Below are positions 5,621 through 8,452 of a stretch of DNA of 8,452 nucleotides, in pieces. Under the pieces are notes generated by a model that was given only the letters and a program-made list of their open reading frames with translations, was not told the origin of the DNA and made no database searches. A program made the translations under genes and the position numbers. Numbering within the stretch: the first letter of the stretch is position 1; each line of letters opens with the position of its first letter. This stretch comes from an uncultured Atopobiaceae bacterium (GTDB lineage: Bacteria; Actinomycetota; Coriobacteriia; Coriobacteriales; Atopobiaceae): contig CANQSI010000037.1 in the NCBI GenBank assembly GCA_947626465.1, positions 1 through 8,452 of the forward strand, read 5' to 3'.

Positions 5621-6676
5621 ATGAGTGATTCGCCCTCCCCCTCCCTCTCGCGCGTGCTCGTCACCGGCGGGTGCGGCTTCATCGGAAGCCACACCGTAGT
5701 CGAGCTCCTCGAGGCGGGCTACGAGGTGGTGTGCGTGGATGACCTCTCGAACGCGAGCCCCAAGGTGCTCGATCGCATTGCGCAGATCGTGGGCGACGAA
5801 GCCGCACGCCGCCTGCGCTTCTTCAAGGTGGACATCTCGGACGAGGCGGCGCTTGCCGAGGTCTTCGACGAGACGACGCCTAAGGCCGTGATCCACTTCG
5901 CCGGCTTCAAGGCCGTGGGCGAGAGCGTGGCAAAGCCCCTCGCCTACTACTCGAACAACCTCGGCGGGACGCTTTCGCTTTGCCGCGTGATGGACGCCCA
6001 CGACGTGCGCGCCATCGTCTTCTCCAGCTCCTCCACCGTCTACGGCGATCCCGACGAGGTCCCCCTCACCGAGGCCTCGCCGAAGAAGCCCGCCACCAAC
6101 CCCTACGGGTGGACGAAGTGGATGATCGAGCAGATCCTCTCCGACCTCTGGGTGGCGGATTCGCGCTGGGACGTGGTGCTGCTTCGCTACTTCAACCCCA
6201 TCGGCGCCCACCCCTCGGGCCTCATCGGCGAGGACCCCAAGGGCATCCCGAACAACCTCGTTCCCTATGTGGCGCAGACGGCGGTGGGCAGACGCGACGT
6301 GGTGCACGTCTACGGCAACGACTACCCCACTCCCGATGGCACGGGCATCCGCGACTACATCCACGTGGTCGACCTCGCGAAGGGCCACGTGGCGGCGCTC
6401 GCGTGGATGGCCGGGCGCGAGGGCGTGGAGATCTTCAATCTCGGCACGGGCAAGGGCTCGTCGGTGCTCGAGGTGATCAGCGCCTTCTCCGAGGCGGCGG
6501 GAAAGGACATCCCCTTCGTGGTCGATCCTCGTCGCGCGGGCGACATCGCCCAGAACTGGGCGGACGCGAGCAAGGCGGCAGAGCAGCTTGGCTGGAAGGC
6601 CGAGCTCGACCTCGCCGACATGTGCCGCGATTCCTGGAACTTCCAATCGCAAAACCCGAACGGCTACGAGGCGTGA
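5621..6676 (+). CDS. galE: UDP-glucose 4-epimerase
   Basis: 351-residue cytoplasmic NAD-dependent short-chain dehydrogenase-type enzyme that interconverts UDP-glucose and UDP-galactose. It supplies galactose units for surface glycans and completes the Leloir pathway. Length is normal for GalE. Visible features: NAD-binding TGGCGFIGSH (15-24), VDDLSNAS (39-46), FAGFKAVGES (93-102), active-site SSSSTVYG (135-142), catalytic Tyr162 and Lys166 in NPYGWTK, and RYFNPIGAHPSG (189-200), all as in known GalE proteins. RDYIHVVDLAKGH (244-256) and FNLGTGKG (272-279) support it further. GGAG at 5612-5615, 5 nt before ATG 5621, fixes the start over the open frame from 5600. The next gene starts 5 bp after the stop, so the two are co-transcribed. 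Epimerisation of the N-acetyl sugars cannot be ruled out from sequence. No convincing own promoter was found in the 66-bp gap upstream. Confidence 0.95.
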   Translation: MSDSPSPSLSRVLVTGGCGFIGSHTVVELLEAGYEVVCVDDLSNASPKVLDRIAQIVGDEAARRLRFFKVDISDEAALAEVFDETTPKAVIHFAGFKAVGESVAKPLAYYSNNLGGTLSLCRVMDAHDVRAIVFSSSSTVYGDPDEVPLTEASPKKPATNPYGWTKWMIEQILSDLWVADSRWDVVLLRYFNPIGAHPSGLIGEDPKGIPNNLVPYVAQTAVGRRDVVHVYGNDYPTPDGTGIRDYIHVVDLAKGHVAALAWMAGREGVEIFNLGTGKGSSVLEVISAFSEAAGKDIPFVVDPRRAGDIAQNWADASKAAEQLGWKAELDLADMCRDSWNFQSQNPNGYEA

Positions 6677-6681
6677 GGGCG

Positions 6682-7731
6682 ATGGCAGGCGACGCGCGGG
6701 AAGGCGAGGACGCGGGAGCGCGTTTCTCGAGCTACGTGAACCGTTGGCGCGATTCGATCGATGCGGCGCTCCTCGGAGGGCTAGCCCTCGGCGTCTCGAA
6801 GGATCTGCGCGGCTTCTACCACCGCCCGCTCATGGAGTTCCTCGCGCGTGGCGGCAAGCGCACCCGTCCCGCGCTCGTGCTCCTTGGCTGCGAGGTGGAG
6901 GGCGGAAACCCCACGCGCGCGCTCGGCGCGGCGGCCGCCGTCGAGCACTTCCAGGCAGCCGCCCTCATCCACGACGACATCGCCGACCACGCCGCCACGC
7001 GCCGAGGCGAGCCCGCCGTGCACGTGCGCGAGGGCGAGGGGCTCGCCATCACCATCGGCGACGGGGCGCTCGTGGAGAGCTTCCTCGACATACTCGGTTC
7101 GCGCGGGCTTTCGCCCGAGCTCCAGCTCGAGCTCATAGGCGAGCTCTCGGAGATGATGATGCGCACGGTGGAGGGACAGGCGCTCGACGTGGGCTGGGCG
7201 AGGGACGCGCGCTTCGACCTCTCCCCCGACGACTACCTCGAGATGGCCACGCTGAAGACCGCCCACTACTCGGTGGCCACGCCGCTCGTAATGGGCGCCC
7301 TCATCGCAGGCGCCCCCGAAGCGCACGTGGAGGCGCTTCGCGAGGCGGGCCTCTCGCTCGGCCTCGCGTTCCAGATCGCCGATGATCTCCTCGACCTCGA
7401 AGGTTCCGTTGAAGTCCTCGGCAAGGAGCCCTTGGGCGACATCGCCGAGGGCAAGCGCACCCTGGCGCTCACCTACGCGCTCGAGGGCCTCGACGAGGAG
7501 TTGGGAGCCGAGCTCACCACGATCCTCGATGCCGAGGATGCGAGCAAGGCGCAGATCGAACGGGCCGCCTCCCTCATCCGCGAGGGTGGCGGTGTCGAGC
7601 GTGCGCGCGCGAAGGCCGAGGGGCTCGCGAAGGGCGCGTCCGAGGTGCTCGAGGCCCTCGAGCTTGGCGAGGGCGATGCCGCCCTCGCGCTTCGTTCTCT
7701 GCCACACTACGTGCTTGAGCGAACGCACTAG
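6682..7731 (+). CDS. Trans-type polyprenyl diphosphate synthase
   Basis: 349-residue all-helical prenyltransferase that extends allylic diphosphates with isopentenyl diphosphate. The product is a geranylgeranyl to longer chain, for quinone side chains or other lipids. All family motifs are present: GGKRTRP (57-63), first Asp-rich motif D98-D99-I-A-D102 followed by R107-R108-G, GQALD (165-169), K192-T193, and second Asp-rich motif D234-D235-L-L-D238, then GKEPLGDIAEGKRT (247-260). The residues just before the first Asp motif are small (A93-A94), so no bulky floor blocks long chains, but chain length cannot be settled by eye. The start at ATG 6682 is 5 bp after the galE stop, with GAGG at 6668-6671 inside the end of galE, so translation is coupled. 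An open frame runs back to 5980, but that is galE out of frame. Alternatives: geranylgeranyl, hepta- or octaprenyl diphosphate synthase. Confidence 0.93.
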   Translation: MAGDAREGEDAGARFSSYVNRWRDSIDAALLGGLALGVSKDLRGFYHRPLMEFLARGGKRTRPALVLLGCEVEGGNPTRALGAAAAVEHFQAAALIHDDIADHAATRRGEPAVHVREGEGLAITIGDGALVESFLDILGSRGLSPELQLELIGELSEMMMRTVEGQALDVGWARDARFDLSPDDYLEMATLKTAHYSVATPLVMGALIAGAPEAHVEALREAGLSLGLAFQIADDLLDLEGSVEVLGKEPLGDIAEGKRTLALTYALEGLDEELGAELTTILDAEDASKAQIERAASLIREGGGVERARAKAEGLAKGASEVLEALELGEGDAALALRSLPHYVLERTH

Positions 7732-7764
7732 GGCCTCTTGGGAAAGGTTGGTGAGCGGGAAGCG

Positions 7765-8452
7765 ATGGAGCCGATCGTCTATGGCATGAACGGGGCCGCC
7801 GTGGAGGACGTGCAGGATCGCCTCGCGCGCCTTGGCTACCTCATCAGCAAGGACGAGCGAGCCCACGCCACCTTCGGCGACACCACGCGAACGGCCGTCC
7901 TGGGCTTTCGCGAGCGCCATGACCTCGGCAAGGAGCCCGAGGTGGACAGCGCCACCTGGGTGGCGCTCGTCTCCGAGGGCTACGAGCTCGGCGATCGCAC
8001 GCTCTACCTGCGCCTTCCGAACTTCCATGGAAACGATGTGCGCATCCTCCAGCACGCGCTCAACACGCTCGGCTTCTCCTGCGGCGAGGTGAGCGGCAAC
8101 TACGACGCCCACACCGAGGCCGCCGTGCGCCAGTTCCAGGAGAACGTGGGGCTCTACCCCGACGGCATGTGCTTCCAGGACACCTTCGAGGCCATCTGGC
8201 ACCTGAAGCACGTGTGGGCGGACGAGAAGCGGCAGAAGAGCCCCGCCTACGGCGTGATCGGCTTCGCCCGTGCTGCGTCGGTGCTCGAGGAGACGGTGCT
8301 CGCGCTCTCCGCCACCGACCCCATCTCCAGAAACGTCGCGGGCCGCATCTGGAACCTCGCGAGCGCCACGAGCGAGCACTCCGGGCTCGTGCTCCTGAAC
8401 CACCTCGAGGACGCGCCCGCCAACACCACCTGCATCTTCGAGCTTTCCTGCG
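7765..8452 (+). CDS. CwlM-like protein with two peptidoglycan-binding domains (partial, C-terminus off the right edge)
   Basis: 229 residues are visible. Two PG_binding_1-type domains occupy about 5-70 (VEDVQDRLARLGYL, TRTAVLGFRERHDL) and 78-148 (DVRILQHALNTLGF, HTEAAVRQFQENVGLYPDG). The segment LGDRTLYLRL.NFHGNDVRILQ closely recalls the same place in mycobacterial CwlM (from memory). No signal peptide is present: the first domain begins at residue 5. Like CwlM, the protein is therefore expected in the cytoplasm, where it may regulate peptidoglycan precursor supply rather than cut wall. From residue 159 one expects an Amidase_3 domain, but the DPGHGG zinc motif is absent. ISRNVAGRIWNLASATSEHSG (187-207) and NTTCIFELSC (220-229) could be its later helix and strand. 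ATG 7765 follows GGGA (7757-7760) closely and lies 33 bp after the synthase stop. The homology to CwlM is a proposal; the PG-binding domains are firm. Confidence 0.72.
   Translation, partial: MEPIVYGMNGAAVEDVQDRLARLGYLISKDERAHATFGDTTRTAVLGFRERHDLGKEPEVDSATWVALVSEGYELGDRTLYLRLPNFHGNDVRILQHALNTLGFSCGEVSGNYDAHTEAAVRQFQENVGLYPDGMCFQDTFEAIWHLKHVWADEKRQKSPAYGVIGFARAASVLEETVLALSATDPISRNVAGRIWNLASATSEHSGLVLLNHLEDAPANTTCIFELSC

Noticed and set aside
5980..6681. Long N-terminal extension of the polyprenyl synthase
   Set aside because: This is galE read out of frame; galE has all its motifs and ends 5 bp before the ATG at 6682.
6781..8403. 540-codon open frame on the minus strand
   Set aside because: Antisense to the polyprenyl synthase and the CwlM-like gene, with no recognisable motif.

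Overview
The window reads as ordinary chromosome from a high-G+C Gram-positive bacterium. My best guess is an actinobacterium of the class Coriobacteriia (Collinsella/Olsenella/Eggerthella-like). The reasons are the strong preference for C- or G-ending codons (many Leu as CTC), a fused double-ATPase ECF transporter gene, a secreted coiled-coil plus C-terminal hydrolase-like wall protein, and a CwlM-like protein. This placement is inference. No rRNA, tRNA, CRISPR array, phage gene or transposase gene was seen.

Two transcription units diverge from a 258-bp intergenic region (4103-4360). Leftward (minus strand) lies a vitamin-uptake operon. It has a good promoter, an FMN riboswitch, ribU (riboflavin-binding S component), ecfA-ecfA' fused in one polypeptide, ecfT (transmembrane coupling subunit), and then a Gfo/Idh/MocA-family oxidoreductase cut by the left edge. 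The genes are packed tightly: a 6-bp gap, an ATGA overlap, then a gap of about 27 bp. Together S, A-A' and T make a complete ECF importer that FMN should switch off when riboflavin is plentiful. The 3' strand of riboswitch helix P1 runs into the ribU Shine-Dalgarno sequence, which suggests direct translational control.

Rightward (plus strand) lies a cell-envelope group: a secreted coiled-coil protein with a C-terminal CHAP/NlpC-P60-like domain, galE (UDP-glucose 4-epimerase), a long-type trans-polyprenyl diphosphate synthase, and a CwlM-like protein with two peptidoglycan-binding domains, cut by the right edge. The last has no signal peptide and seems to lack the zinc motif of the amidase fold.

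The most unusual item is at 2402-2620. Five copies of a 30-bp imperfect palindrome (CAAGAC...GTCTTG ends, GGGACGG core), in both orientations, sit inside the ecfA fusion gene. All keep one codon register and are translated as the linker between the two ATPase domains, with no stop or frameshift. They look like REP/RAYT-type or MITE-like mobile palindromes that were tolerated as protein coding sequence.
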